A stretch of 64,000 bases of DNA from Liquidambar formosana (Eukaryota; Streptophyta; Magnoliopsida; Saxifragales; Altingiaceae): contig CM077832.1 of the NCBI GenBank assembly GCA_039720395.1, forward strand, positions 30,355,316-30,419,315, read 5' to 3'. The stretch's first letter is position 1. Every line of letters begins with the position of its first letter. Shown piece by piece: positions 20,270 through 31,454 of this stretch. The position numbers were made by a program, and so were the translations under genes. The notes under the pieces were generated by a model. That model had not been told where the DNA came from. It was given only the letters and a program-made list of their open reading frames with translations, and made no database searches.

Positions 20270-22500
20270 GATCTATTGTCAAGACTAAAAATTAATAGGC
20301 CATGATCAAGTATAATAAAGTAGGTTTGTTTTGATGAAAACGTTTGATTTAACGTGGATGATACGTGTAAAAACCTAATAAATTTTAATAAAATTTCAAT
20401 ATGACCCATTTGTAAATAGGAAATACCATGTTAAAACATGTTAGAAAGACATTCCATAAAATAATTCTCGTTATCCATCTATTTATGGTATCATTTCAAG
20501 CATCATATTCCACAAATGCCCAAACCATGCATAATTAAATTACATTTCTTAATTATTTTACATGTACAACGATTATTGGCCAAAATAAAAATAAAAATTA
20601 GAATAGATAATTCATCAAATTGCTCCTATAATAACAACATAATTCTCATAATGATTTATCCATCTAAAGCATGCCTTCGCACATCGTAAATGTAATCCAA
20701 ATGATAATTCCACCTCTAATAATATCTGAAAACATTTAAATAAAATAGGGGTAGTATACGATTCAGTAGATATAATTTTCATAAATGTAAACCAAAGCAT
20801 GATAATAATAAAACTAAGTATATTATGCTACAAAAAAATATATCCTTCATGAATTGAATAGCATTAGTAAAATATAAGTTATATACCATAACTTAAGTTA
20901 AATGCATAATGCCATGCATGGGACTCTCATGTCCAATTTAATTAATCTGTCAATTACCCTATTTCCTTATATACCCAAGGGGTCATTGTGCCCAGAAATA
21001 GGGGATAGCATAGCTGCATAATAGTAGCCTCAAATTTGAGACAACACAGTAGTAACCCAGGACTAAGGAAATGAAAATGAAAACACTGTAAGGCATCCAA
21101 AGCCCACAAATAGTCCAAACTTCAATAACCCTCAATTTTACCAAGTTGACTTTTAAATTCATTTAATGCATGGTTATGCCTTCCATAAAATGAAATACTC
21201 CCTCCGTTTCAAATAATGTGTCTCCTTTGAAAAAACACACTTTTTAAGAAAACCCTATTAAATGCTTTCACATCAATGCATAATGTTTTGAAATTCCAAT
21301 TTTGCCCTCAAGTGTGTAAAACATTAGAAAAAATGAAAATACATTTTTAAGGGTATTTTAGGAAATGAATAAAAAATGACCATTGACTTTTGAAATAGGA
21401 CAATTATTTTGAAACATCCCAAAAAAGATAGTAGGACACTTATTTAGGAATGGAGGAGTATGAAATATGATGATAATACCTACATCATATATAATTTTTT
21501 CATAATACATTGCTATCCCACACAATCCATATAATTATTCCAAATTATGAGAAAAGAAAATAATATATATAACAAGTATTCTATGATTTATACCCATGCA
21601 ATCACATATAGATTCCACATTAAAACATGTACGTAATCTAACCCAATACATGTAATGCATGAAAATAGGTGTATCCAATTACATGTATAATTGTTCCAAT
21701 AATTATAGGAAACATGAATAATCCCACAAATCATGTATATAACTTCTACACATGCAAATAAAGACGAGATCCATGTTGGATATGTATACCCAACCTCGTC
21801 AGATATAACCCATGTAATTTCATATACCCAAAAACCGAAATACAAGATTTATACTCCAAATATACATAATTTTATGTTTAAAATTCATATGCAAAAGGGA
21901 TAATCTTGATCACAACAATAGTTTAAAACTATGAAAATTGCACATACCTTAAGATGGTTGTATAAAAATGCAAGATAATGTGTTGTGGAGGTCCAAACCC
22001 AAGCCTAAAATCAAAATCAAGCTCCAAAGATGAGGTTGAAGATGCCAAGATGATGAACAATGCCATCCAAGATGCATGCAAGAACCAAAATGGGTAAGAA
22101 ACCCACTTTCTCTCTCCATAGTCCTTCACACTCTCTCTCTCCTCTCTCCATCTTTCTCTAAGTGTTTCTCTCCAAAAACGCTAATCTAGGGGGTATAAGG
22201 TTGAGCTAAACCAAATACAAAAGGGTCAAGCACATGCGTCTTTTTAGCCTATTTTTAAAAACTTGATTGTCGACCTCCGATCGATTGGGTCATGATTAAA
22301 CTAGGCGGAGAAAACAAGATGCCTAGTACCATCCCCTGATCAATGGGCTTCATAGCCAGATCGATCAGCCAAAGTAGAAAATGCCCAAAAATGAGAAAAA
22401 AAAATGTATATTTGTTGCTACCCCCAGAAAAATTCCCACATTCTGTGGGGGTGGCGCGCAATTCGCTGTCACGGTGTTGGGTGCGTTGGATGTGCCCTGG
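20270..22500 (-). mobile_element. LTR-like dispersed repeat (minus orientation), related to 27202-28033
   Basis: The stretch 20280-20620 aligns, inverted, with 27680-28010 (GACCCATTTGTAAAT, GTGGATGATACGTGT, GGTATCAT, ATTGGCCAAA). A GATC-rich motif near 22275-22360 parallels those at 6595 and 27500. On the minus strand, 22200-21930 runs from the GATC motif through a TATA-less promoter-like region into GAGAGA-rich leader sequence, as in LTR promoters. Boundaries are uncertain. Open frames here (21588-21845, 21929-22129, 22255-22461) are not recognised. Confidence 0.4.
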
Positions 22501-23039
22501 TTCCGATTGATTGGTTGCATACTATATTTGTCCTATTGAATGGTACTTCAAATTGATTTTGTTTTTGAAATTGAAAATCTGATCTTATTTGACTCCTTTC
22601 CGAGGTGCTTCCCTTTATTTAGTAATGTAAACAAAACTTAAATTAAAGAGGGCTCGGAGTCACCACCTACTATATATTTAAAGACGTGGAAGGTCATCTC
22701 TAAGGTCTCAAATAGTCCTTATGATTTGAAAAATTGAATGACTCTTAAACTTGGTCGGCGTACTAAAAATCTAGGTAAGGAGACTTTGTTATGAGTGGGG
22801 AAGGTGTAAGGCACCCCACAACATCCGTTAACGAACGGTTGCCTTGATTCTCTAACTGTCTTTTATATAAATCTTATTTCTTGAAGTGAATTCCCAATTT
22901 GAGGATTGAAATTCTAAATTGATATGCAGCCCAAGGTTGTGATCTTATTTAAACCTTATTTACACTTATCTAGGCAATGAGTGTTTAGAATCTTTGAAAA
23001 ATAGCATGACTCCTGGTGGAATTTTAGTCATGTGTGTGA

Positions 23040-23612
23040 GGAGTGTATTTAGAAATTGATCTTTTGGAAATTTTGAAATGCATATTTTAAAAAATGGAGA
23101 TTTGGAATGTTTAAATAAAGGCTTTGAAAAATGGAGAATTAGAAAATTCGAAATACATTCTTTGAAAAATGGACTTTGATGGATTTGAAATGTATGGAAA
23201 AATTGATCTTTTAGAAAATTGGAAATGTATGCTTTGAAAAATGGAAAATGGTGGGATTGAAAATGTATTGAAAAGTTGATTTTTTTAGAAAATTGGAAAT
23301 GTATGCTTTGAAAAATGGACTTTGGTGGAATTTAAAATGTCTTAAAAAAATTGATTCTTTTAGAAAATTGGAAATGTATGCTTTAAAAAAATGTAAAATG
23401 GTGGGATTGAAAATGTATTGAAAGAAAATTGGAATTGTATGTTTTGAAAAATGGAAAACATTGGGATTTAAAATTTATTGAAAAATTGATTCTTTTAGAA
23501 AATTGGAAATGTATGCTTTGAAAAATGGAAAATGGTGGGATTGAAAATGTATTGAAAAATTTATTTTTTAGAAAATTGGAAATGTACGCTTTGAAAAATG
23601 GACTTTGGGTTT
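23040..23612. repeat. About 78-bp minisatellite, roughly 7 units
   Basis: Units share TTTTAGAAAATTGGAAATGT, ATGCTTTGAAAAATGGA and a variable TGGTGGGATTGAAAATGTAT. The open frame 23383-23658 on the minus strand is translation of the repeat. It lies inside the LTR-like stretch 22668-26504. Confidence 0.85.
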
Positions 23613-23955
23613 TTTCAAGATAACCCCATCCCTTTGTATCGGGACACCTTAAACACATTTAAAAAGCTTTGGTTTGAAAAATGGCATATTTGAGTTATTT
23701 CAAGGTAACCCAATCCCTATGTATTGGGACACCTTAAATGCACTTTAAATCTATGATTTTGAAATCAATTTTTGAAAGTGTAAAGTCCTTGATATTGATT
23801 GAAAAACTCGATCTGTTTGGAAGAAAATAATGATTCTTTATAAAAAAAAAAAATTCAAAACCGCATTGATTTTAATTGATTTTACCTTTACGCGTGCGAA
23901 TTTTTCATGGTAGCTCCATCCCTTTGTGTCGGGACATCACGTTAGCCGAGTCTAT
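23612..23955. repeat. Three spaced copies of a CCATCCCTTTGTATCGGGAC motif
   Basis: Similar 40-bp segments occur near 23625, 23705 and 23920 (TTTCAAGGTAACCC.ATCCCT..GTAT.GGGACACC). They suggest an older, larger repeat period next to the minisatellite. Confidence 0.6.
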
Positions 23956-25964
23956 TCTAATACCAAATTTAGCTTTTTAAGCCTTGGGTTTGAAAATTGC
24001 ATGGAATGGATGGAGAACTTGGTGAGAATTTATGTGTCAAGATCAATTACTTGATTAAATCCCCATTGAAAAAGAGTTTGGTTTTAAAAGAGGTTGTAAA
24101 AAGATTATGGAGACTTAATCTTGTAATTTAACCGGGACGCATTAATTATAACTAAGTCCAGAAAAACGCAGTAGTCAAAATAACGAGTAAAAGTATGCTT
24201 GCTTTTGAAAAATGCATCTTTATTAATACAACAGATATTACAGTGCTAGAAAAGTAAAACTATACTAGACAGAAAAAGTAAAGCTATACTATACAGAAGG
24301 CTTCGCACCAAAACTAGACTTAATTGGAAAAGTAAGTTTATGCGTGCACCTGATACGTGGTGTGATGTGTGATGGAAATGATCAAGAGAGATAATCACCA
24401 CTAAGCTTCCAGCCTGAACCGGCAAAAACTTATTGAATATTATTTCCCCTTCACAAATTTTCGGTGAAAATTCAAGAAATATATCCTTGAAAGCTTTTTA
24501 TGGATGGAATGGGATTTTTTTGGAGTTTTAATTGGTGGAAAGTCCCTGTGAAAGGTGCCTAAGATCTATGTAGGGATCAAACCTAGTGTGGTGTATCTAG
24601 GCTCAAAAGTCAAATCCTGGCAAAAATTTGGCAGAGCTTTACTGTGGTTCTCTTTAGCTCCTCCCAAATGTGAAGGAGTAGGGGGGCAATTTATAGAAAA
24701 AATTCTCCCCCACCATGCGCCTATTATAGAGGAGCATAGTGGGTGAGCCTATTTTTTAAGGAGCACAGTGCATGCTCCTAAAAAATAGGAGCACAGTACA
24801 GAAGCCTAAAAAATAGGAGCAAGCTTAGGGGGAATATTCCAAGATGCCATTGGATATTCCAAGATGCCAAAAGCATATTCCTATATGCTTTTAGATATTT
24901 TCAAGATGCTTCTAGATATTTTCAGGGAAATATCTGTGCACCCGGAGCAGATTTTGAGATTTGGCCCAACAAGATGGGACCCGAGGTTGAAAGGCAGTGT
25001 CCCGTTAGGGTAAATAGGGTGCTTTGAATCCAAAAATGAAGTCAGAATTTCATTTCGATGCACTGTTTGATCTGTATTGACTGGAGATAGAGTTGGTGGG
25101 ACCCGCTTGCAGTGTTCTTGAGTTCCAAGGTTTGGACTGGGATGACATCAGCGGTGATGGAATTTCTTGCACAGTTTTCTTCGGGATGACCGTACATTTG
25201 ACTGGAGTTGACTTTTTTATTGGAGTTGACTTTTTGCAGCTTTTTGGTCAATCTAGCATATCTTGAGTTCAGGAACTCTGATTGAGGAAATTCTGGAGGA
25301 GTTGGAAAGCCTTCGACATATTGTGTAAAATTTGACTTTCTATCTGCCATTTTAAGTTGTTTGGCACGCTCCTTGAAAAAAGATTCCTTTTAGGATTTTT
25401 ACTTCATTGGTGATTTCCAGGTGATCTGTAACAAATCTGCACTTTTGCTATTTCACGAAAAGTGTTTCAAACTCGATGCGGACATTTTTCCCAAAACGAA
25501 AATTTTCAGCCTAGGACCTTTTCAGCAAAAAGTTGTGCACGGTTCTCTATGTTCTAGACCTTTTTAGCACTTTTTCTATTTCATGAAAAGTGCTTAGAAT
25601 TGGATTTTAGGCATTTTCCTAGATTTTCACATTTTTCTGAGACATCTCATTTTCGCGCGTTTTCTGACACTGGCAAGAGTGACTTGAAACTTGAAAAAGC
25701 TCCACAGGGTGCTCCAGAACTTAGAATTAGGCATACTACCAGTCGTTGGAAAGATAATTTTGATGCCATTAAGATCGTTGTGGTCCCAAATCTTGTACAA
25801 GATTCATTCTCTGGGCGAGTTTTTGGATGGTGGCCTAGCTGGCAGGTCTCGATGGGCGAAACTTGAGGTCAGGTCTGATGGTCTCCCTAGGGAAATAGGG
25901 AGGCTCTGAACTTGAAAATGCAGTCCGTTTTTGGAAACGGTGCTTTGTCTGCTCTGTATCTGAA

Positions 25965-26420
25965 TCTCTTCAACATAACCTTGAAGACGAGAAGTTGCAC
26001 TGTATTCGCACTATATCTTTGACTATATCTGAGTGTTTTACTATATCTGAATCTCTTTAATTTGGCACGAAGACAAGGGAAGTCACATTGAAGTTGCACT
26101 ATTTCTCTTCAACTAGGTTCAAAGATGTGTGAAGTTGCACTGTATTCTCTCTTCAACTGGGATTGAAAACTGGTGAAGTCGCATTGAATCTCTTTTCAAC
26201 TGGGTCGAAGTCACACTGAATACTCTTCAACTCGGTCTGAAGACTGGTGAAGTCACACTATATTCTCTCTTTAACTGGGTCCGAAGACTTGTGAAGTCAT
26301 ACCGTATTCTCTCTTCTCAGCAATGAAGATGGGTGAAGTTGCACTGAATTTGCACTGTATTTGCATCATGTTCACATTATATCTGCATTGTATTCACACT
26401 GTACTTGTAATGTATCTGAT
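25965..26420. repeat. Degenerate 46-bp minisatellite, about 7 units
   Basis: Repeating CTCTTCAACTGGGTCTGAAG then ACTGGTGAAGTCGCACTGTA with substitutions and indels, trailing into ATT/TGCACT-rich sequence. It is close to the start of the minus-strand LTR at 26504. Confidence 0.75.
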
Positions 26421-26504
26421 AGGTGTATTAAAACATGACATGTGTGTGTGTAAATGTGTGTAGAATGATGCATGGAATACCCCTAAAAATTGGGATGTCT
26501 ACAA

Positions 26505-27201
26505 TATCATGCTACCCCTAAGCATTAAATACATATATAATCTAAAATACCATATAAATATCAAATATGCATGCCCCTAAATGCATCATAACTCATCACA
26601 TGCCATGCCTATGCATAAAAGAACCGACAAGCTTATTAATACCTGAGCTAAAAATGCGTTATGCCCTAAATAGTATATTATATAATATGGTCATTACATC
26701 TATAAACTTACATTTCTTTTATAAATAAAATTATGATTTTGGACACTTTATGTATGGCATAGCTCCTAATCTCCGATTAATTTGAAATTTAACATGTATG
26801 GCATGAATGAGTGGAGTATCTAATCCAGTGATTAGATTGGCAGAATATTATTTTTACAAAAAGATGTTAAAGGGTATAAAACTGTTTAGTCTTATACAAG
26901 GTATAAATAGATCCCTCCCCCCTCCCCCCCCCCCCCCCACCTCTCACACACACATACACACATATATCTATATATTTTCTAAATTTGAGTCGTCACTACC
27001 TTAAAAAGAAATGTCATTGTCCTCTCCTTCCATGCTGGGGCATTCCCTTACACATCATTGAGTGGGGACGACGTTTCAGGTGTGTTCGTACACCCTAATG
27101 TCGTTTGATTGGCTCTGTGTGGTATATTTCCTATTGGTTGGTATTTGAAAATGGTTATCGAGCAATTTTTTTTAAAAATGAAAATTTTGGTTTCATCATT
27201 G
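26505..27201. other. AT-rich intergenic, low-complexity tract
   Basis: It contains a poly(C)-rich stretch at 26914-26941 followed by CA and TA repeats to about 26975, and a MITE-like fragment at 26815-26900. No gene. Confidence 0.4.
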
Positions 27202-28033
27202 TAACACCAGTGCCATTAAATTAGCTTAATTGCATCATTAATTGATGATTTATATCGGGTTAATGATTGCATGTTCATTTCATGTGATATTTTAGATGAT
27301 ATATATGATGTATAACATGTGGTTTAATGTCAATTTGTATGATATGCATGTTAGATGAGCATGGATAATCTTTATACACATTTACATTTGTTATTGGGCA
27401 AAATCAGTATAAGCCGATTAATCGGGCTCAGAGGGCAATCAATTGGGGGTGACCAAAATCAGGTAGAATGTACTCTTGGAAACTTCACCCAGGTTGATCG
27501 ATCGGTCTCTTAGACCCCGATCGATCGGCCTATGAAAATTTTGTTTTTCAAAATGCGTCAGATGACACATGTGCCCCTCAGCTCTTATACCTTCTCCTAG
27601 CCCAACTCTAAACACCTCATTTATTGCATTTTGAGACAATTTCATGGACTTAGACAAGTTTAATATTATGGATTGTAATATTTAAATACTTTTTTCTTTT
27701 TTCTTTATTTATTTTTTTTAATTTGGCCAATGGGCAATGAACATGTAATAACTAAATATCTATAATATTTTAATTATGTAGGTTCCTTTTATATGAGTTA
27801 TGATGCTTGTGATGATACCAAATTATGGATGACAGGGTATATATGATGTTTAAAATAGGTTTTATCATGGTATGTCCCATTTACGAATGGGTCATACCAA
27901 AATTTTTATTGAAATAACAGGTTTTCTAACACGTGTCATCCACATGAATTCCAAATGATTTTCTTTAATTTAATTGGTTTTATTACTATTGATCACGGCT
28001 TAATATATTTGGATCGTGATAATTCTATTTGAT
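27202..28033 (+). mobile_element. LTR-like sequence followed by a tRNA-iMet type primer-binding site
   Basis: It starts TGTAACACC and runs to about 28028, followed by TGATATCAGAGCTGG (28029 onward), one base from the usual TGGTATCAGAGC complementary to initiator tRNA-Met. Two GATC palindromic motifs lie near 27420-27450 and 27490-27525, followed by a promoter-like region. The 3' portion is related, inverted, to 20280-20620. The LTR 3' end lacks a clear CA, so it is old. No second LTR was seen. Confidence 0.45.
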
Positions 28034-28890
28034 ATCAGAGCTGGCTAGAAGGTCTAATTGGGAGTATACCTGTGTAACTTTAATTAACATGTAGGGATAA
28101 TAACATGTTGATTAAAAACTTGATTGTGAAGCATGTTAGGATACACATGTTTGTATAGTTATTTGATATTGATAACATAGTATACATTTGGTATAATAAC
28201 ACACACTAGTGAACTATTTTCTATCCATAGCACATATGATTGTTTATATTACTTAGGATCCAATCGCAACCATCAATAGCAAAGAAGAACGGACATAACG
28301 GTTCAAGTACAAGATAGCCTTAGCATTATGAGAGTCTCGAATCACACGAATGGAAGACTCACCTCCCACATTTACAAATGGAACCCACAAAGGCCTCCTC
28401 TGGGAGACCTTTGGTTAGACAACGGTTATTGGTGAGTAGTCCATCCTGATGAGAGCTAAAACAAGGGGAAGGTGTGCCTAAATACACTTTCTTATATGTT
28501 TAGGGACTAGAGGAGGTAGGCCCCCTCTAGTTGCCAATCCCCAGAATTAATGGTTTAAATTATCACTAATCATCAGCTACAGAACTTCCAAATAGGACTG
28601 CAAAAAGGGTTCCTTATCGACCTACGCATCATTCCGCAGGGCAATTTGGGTTTCGAAGCCCACACACCCTGCATTTCATCTACCTTTTAATCATAACGAC
28701 TCCTGTTGGTAAGAAATACCAATAAATATGGGGTGCCTAACCTTAGCTAAAGCCATTATGATAAGAGAATGGCTTTACAGAGCCTTAGCTAACATACTTT
28801 CCGTGGAAGACTTACTTCCCTAACACTATTGTGACTCACTACATAAAACTTATTCAAATCATTGCTCCCTTCTCATTGATTTGGAAGGGT
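28034..28890 (+). other. Non-coding leader-like sequence after the primer-binding site
   Basis: No open frame of note. It could be the untranslated leader of the element whose LTR ends at 28028. It contains a perfect 10-bp stem with a 10-nt loop at 28748-28777 (TAAAGCCATT / AATGGCTTTA). Confidence 0.3.
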
Positions 28891-29455
28891 TCACTCCCCC
28901 CTTCCCCCTAAAATGTTTTAGGTTTGAAAATGCTTGGTTACTACATTTTGATTTTAGTGAGGTTACCCGTTACCCAAAGGGTCTAGTCTTCATCTGATTT
29001 GAGCTTGTACGAGACTCTTAATCTCTCAGGACACTATGAAGGACTAGAATAGGGAAGTGTTTGGTGACATTTTTTCTAGTGACCAAATAACTTTGGCACA
29101 TCTTGAGGGTATTCGAATTAAGATTATGGGAAATGGTTATTCGGATTTTCTTATTAATTTTGGAGCTGAACTTATTAAATGGTTCAATAGTTTACTCTTG
29201 ATGGAAGAAATCATTTGACTTAAAAAATCCAGGTCTAAATGGCTTATGTATGGAGACGGAAACACCAAATTTTTTCACATTAATATTCTGGGTCGCTGAG
29301 GAAAAATAAAAAGACTATGTTAAAAGGAAGGATGTATCTTGGTGTACTAAGAGGGATGAGATTCAAACTGATTTTGCGGCCATTTTGAAGGTATTTTCTT
29401 TTCTGCCACTAATATTTTGCGGCCATTTTGAAAGTATTTTCTTTTCTGCCACTAA
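28890..29455 (+). mobile_element. L1 LINE ORF2 fragment upstream of gene 2
   Basis: Reading + gives the linker between endonuclease and RT of plant L1 elements: LAHLEGIRIKIMGNG, SDFLINFGAELIKWF, SRSKWLMYGDGNTKFFH (family: RVKWLKDGDRNTKFFH). Stops and frameshifts make it dead. The same fragment lies upstream of gene 3 (48655-50090). The last 75 bp (29381-29455) are a 43-bp segment (TTTGCGGCCATTTTGAA...) repeated in tandem. Confidence 0.8.
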
Positions 29456-29456
29456 T

Positions 29457-29459
29457 ATA

Positions 29460-29492
<33 letters not shown>
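29457..29492. repeat. (AT)n microsatellite
   Basis: Nearly pure TA/AT dinucleotides after the LINE fragment. Confidence 0.9.
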
Positions 29493-29496
<4 letters not shown>

Positions 29497-29499
29497 TAT

Positions 29500-30560
29500 A
29501 AAAATATATGAGTTGTTCCTCAAGCGAACAACCATAAATATGGAGTATTAATAAAACGAAAAGAGAAGAAAACAAAAGAAAAAAAAATGAAAAAATGAAA
29601 AAATGGAAGAAGACAATAAAATAATGGGAAAATTAGCCTAAAGTACAATTTTAGTGAACTTGTAAAGGCAAATGTCCATGTAAGAATCTTGTATAGGCAT
29701 AAGTCCAATTTTCAGTAAAACGTGAGTGTTTTATAAGGGTGTTAATTTCATAAAGCCTATATTACCCTTAATCAATACCTCCAACATTATATTATAAAGT
29801 GTTCTCAATTACTAGTGGCAGAAAAGGAAACACCTTCAAAATGGCCGCAAATCATAGTCTGAATCTCATCCCTCTCCATACACCAAGATATATCCTTGCT
29901 TTTAAACATAATCACTTTTTTTTTTTTTTTTTTTCCAAATGTTCATCTGTAATGTGTTTCAAATAATTTGAGATTGTGAGCTGGATTATGATCTGCTATA
30001 TGTCACTAAGACCAAACTTTTCTTTTAATTATTTTAGGAGACTTTGGCCACAAGTCTGTATTAGTGTCCTTGTCGAGTCATAAGTTTATGAAAAAAACAC
30101 TTATAAAGCCATAGACACAATTAAATACCCTTCAATAAGCATTGAAAGGGACCTTATCTTCACAGTTGTTCAGATCTAGTTATTTTTTTTATCAAGCTTA
30201 CTGATTAAAAGCAAGCATACCTATATATATATTCTTTCTTTTTTTCTTCTCCTCCAGCCTCTTCATCGTGGCTGAAAAATGATAGCCACACATGGCTTGT
30301 AACTGTTTTAAAAACACTATATTCTCTTAAATTCAAAAAATTTCAAATCACTAATACCAAATTTAATTGTTTTATTCATAATGTAACTGTTAAAATTACT
30401 CCCAAATCAATTAATTTTAATTTAAACTCTACTAAAAACAATTAATTTAAAATTTTTAAAAATAGTTATGTGTAACTATTTTAAAATAATACATTTAGTC
30501 AATGTAATTGTTTATTTTTTTTCATAATTTTATAATCATCATGGGTCTTGTTTACAAATT
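29500..30560. repeat. AT-rich dispersed repeat with an inverted LINE arm
   Basis: The stretch 29810-29905 is the inverse of 29311-29455 (LINE sequence), so the two arms could form a hairpin with about 355 bp between them. The remainder shares phrases (ATTAGCC.AAAGT, TAAGTCC, GTAACTATTTTAAAAT, TTAGTCAATGTAATTGTTTA) with 5130-6130 and 45240-46000, indicating a dispersed family. The open frame at 29520-29708 (-) is low-complexity and rejected. Confidence 0.45.
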
Positions 30561-30564
30561 TATG

Positions 30565-31454
30565 AGTCTATGTTTCAAAATAGAAAATTTAGTCAGGCAG
30601 TTGATTGAAAACACTTGCAAGAAAACAACTAATTAAAAAAAAACAATGACTGATGTCATCGATCGAATGAAAGAACTTCCAAGTCGGGACTACTAAAACA
30701 AAACACGGAGTAGAAAATCTGCGGTCTTGCTTAAAGTAGGAAAAAAAGATCATTCAAATGTATCACTGTTTGGAACCATTCAAGTTGAACGAATTTTCTA
30801 CAAAACTTTTCAAATATATGGAAATTGAAATGCGTTAGGCCATTCGAATCAAGATTGAATAATTCTTTAGATTTAATACAGTCAAATGTTGACAACCACA
30901 ATCGAAAGTTGAGTGTTCACCCTAGCTTTCTGAATACCTTGTATTCAGTCCAAAGAATAATATCCTGTCAGCGTGAGTGTTTTAAAATAGAAAACTAGTT
31001 TATCAGTGAAAAACTGCTTCCAAAAAACAATTTGACAAAGACGGGACTGACATAATCAAATGCAAGGAATCTAAGCAAGACGGGTGAAATAAAATAGGAA
31101 CAGAAAAGTATTCAAGTATTCAAGACGTGTTATCTCGTATGAGGGTTAGACCAAACAAGCAATTAAAATCAAGATTAATTGAATAGTTGGTGACGAGTGC
31201 TTACGATGTGTGACCGTCAAGTACACTAGAGAGGATCTTTTCCTTGTGGACAATGGCAATTTTTTAGCTCGTCGTCTACGTTACGGGCAATATTTATTGC
31301 TCTTGATCAGTTGACCAGACTTATTTTTATTGAAAAGTATGCGAGGACTTCTTCAGAGACTTTTCATCAAACGACCGATCGCGCAACCAGACTTCTTTTT
31401 AAAGAGGATTTGAGAAAACATAGAAGATACAGACAAAAGATTCTCTTATTTCTC
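30565..31454 (+). promoter_or_regulatory. Conserved upstream block and 5' UTR of gene 2
   Basis: Shares GCAAGAAAACAACTAA, GGAGTAGAAAA, TCAAGATTGAATAATTC and CTTTTCCTTGT with the gene 1 and gene 3 upstream blocks. TTGACC at 31311-31316, 139 bp before the start codon, fits a W-box; binding by WRKY factors is an inference. The frame of gene 2 is open back to 31311 without any ATG. Confidence 0.5.

Larger units (their letters stand above)
22668..26504 (-). mobile_element. Probable Tat/Ogre-type Ty3/gypsy LTR (minus), with minisatellites
   Basis: On the minus strand it starts TGTAGACATCCCAATTTTTA at 26504, a start shared with 48381 (minus) and 63062 (plus). It ends just before TGGTGACTCC (22665-22656), a sequence resembling the TGGCGACTC primer-binding motif that I associate with Tat/Ogre elements. 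Before the end lies the typical GGGGAAGGTGTAAGGCACCC phrase (about 22797). At about 3.8 kb it would be a long LTR, as in Ogre-like elements. No protein domains were recognised. The family name is an inference from memory of these motifs. Confidence 0.45.

Noticed and set aside
23040..23612. CRISPR-like array
   Set aside because: Units run directly into one another without unique spacers and diverge; this is a plant minisatellite.
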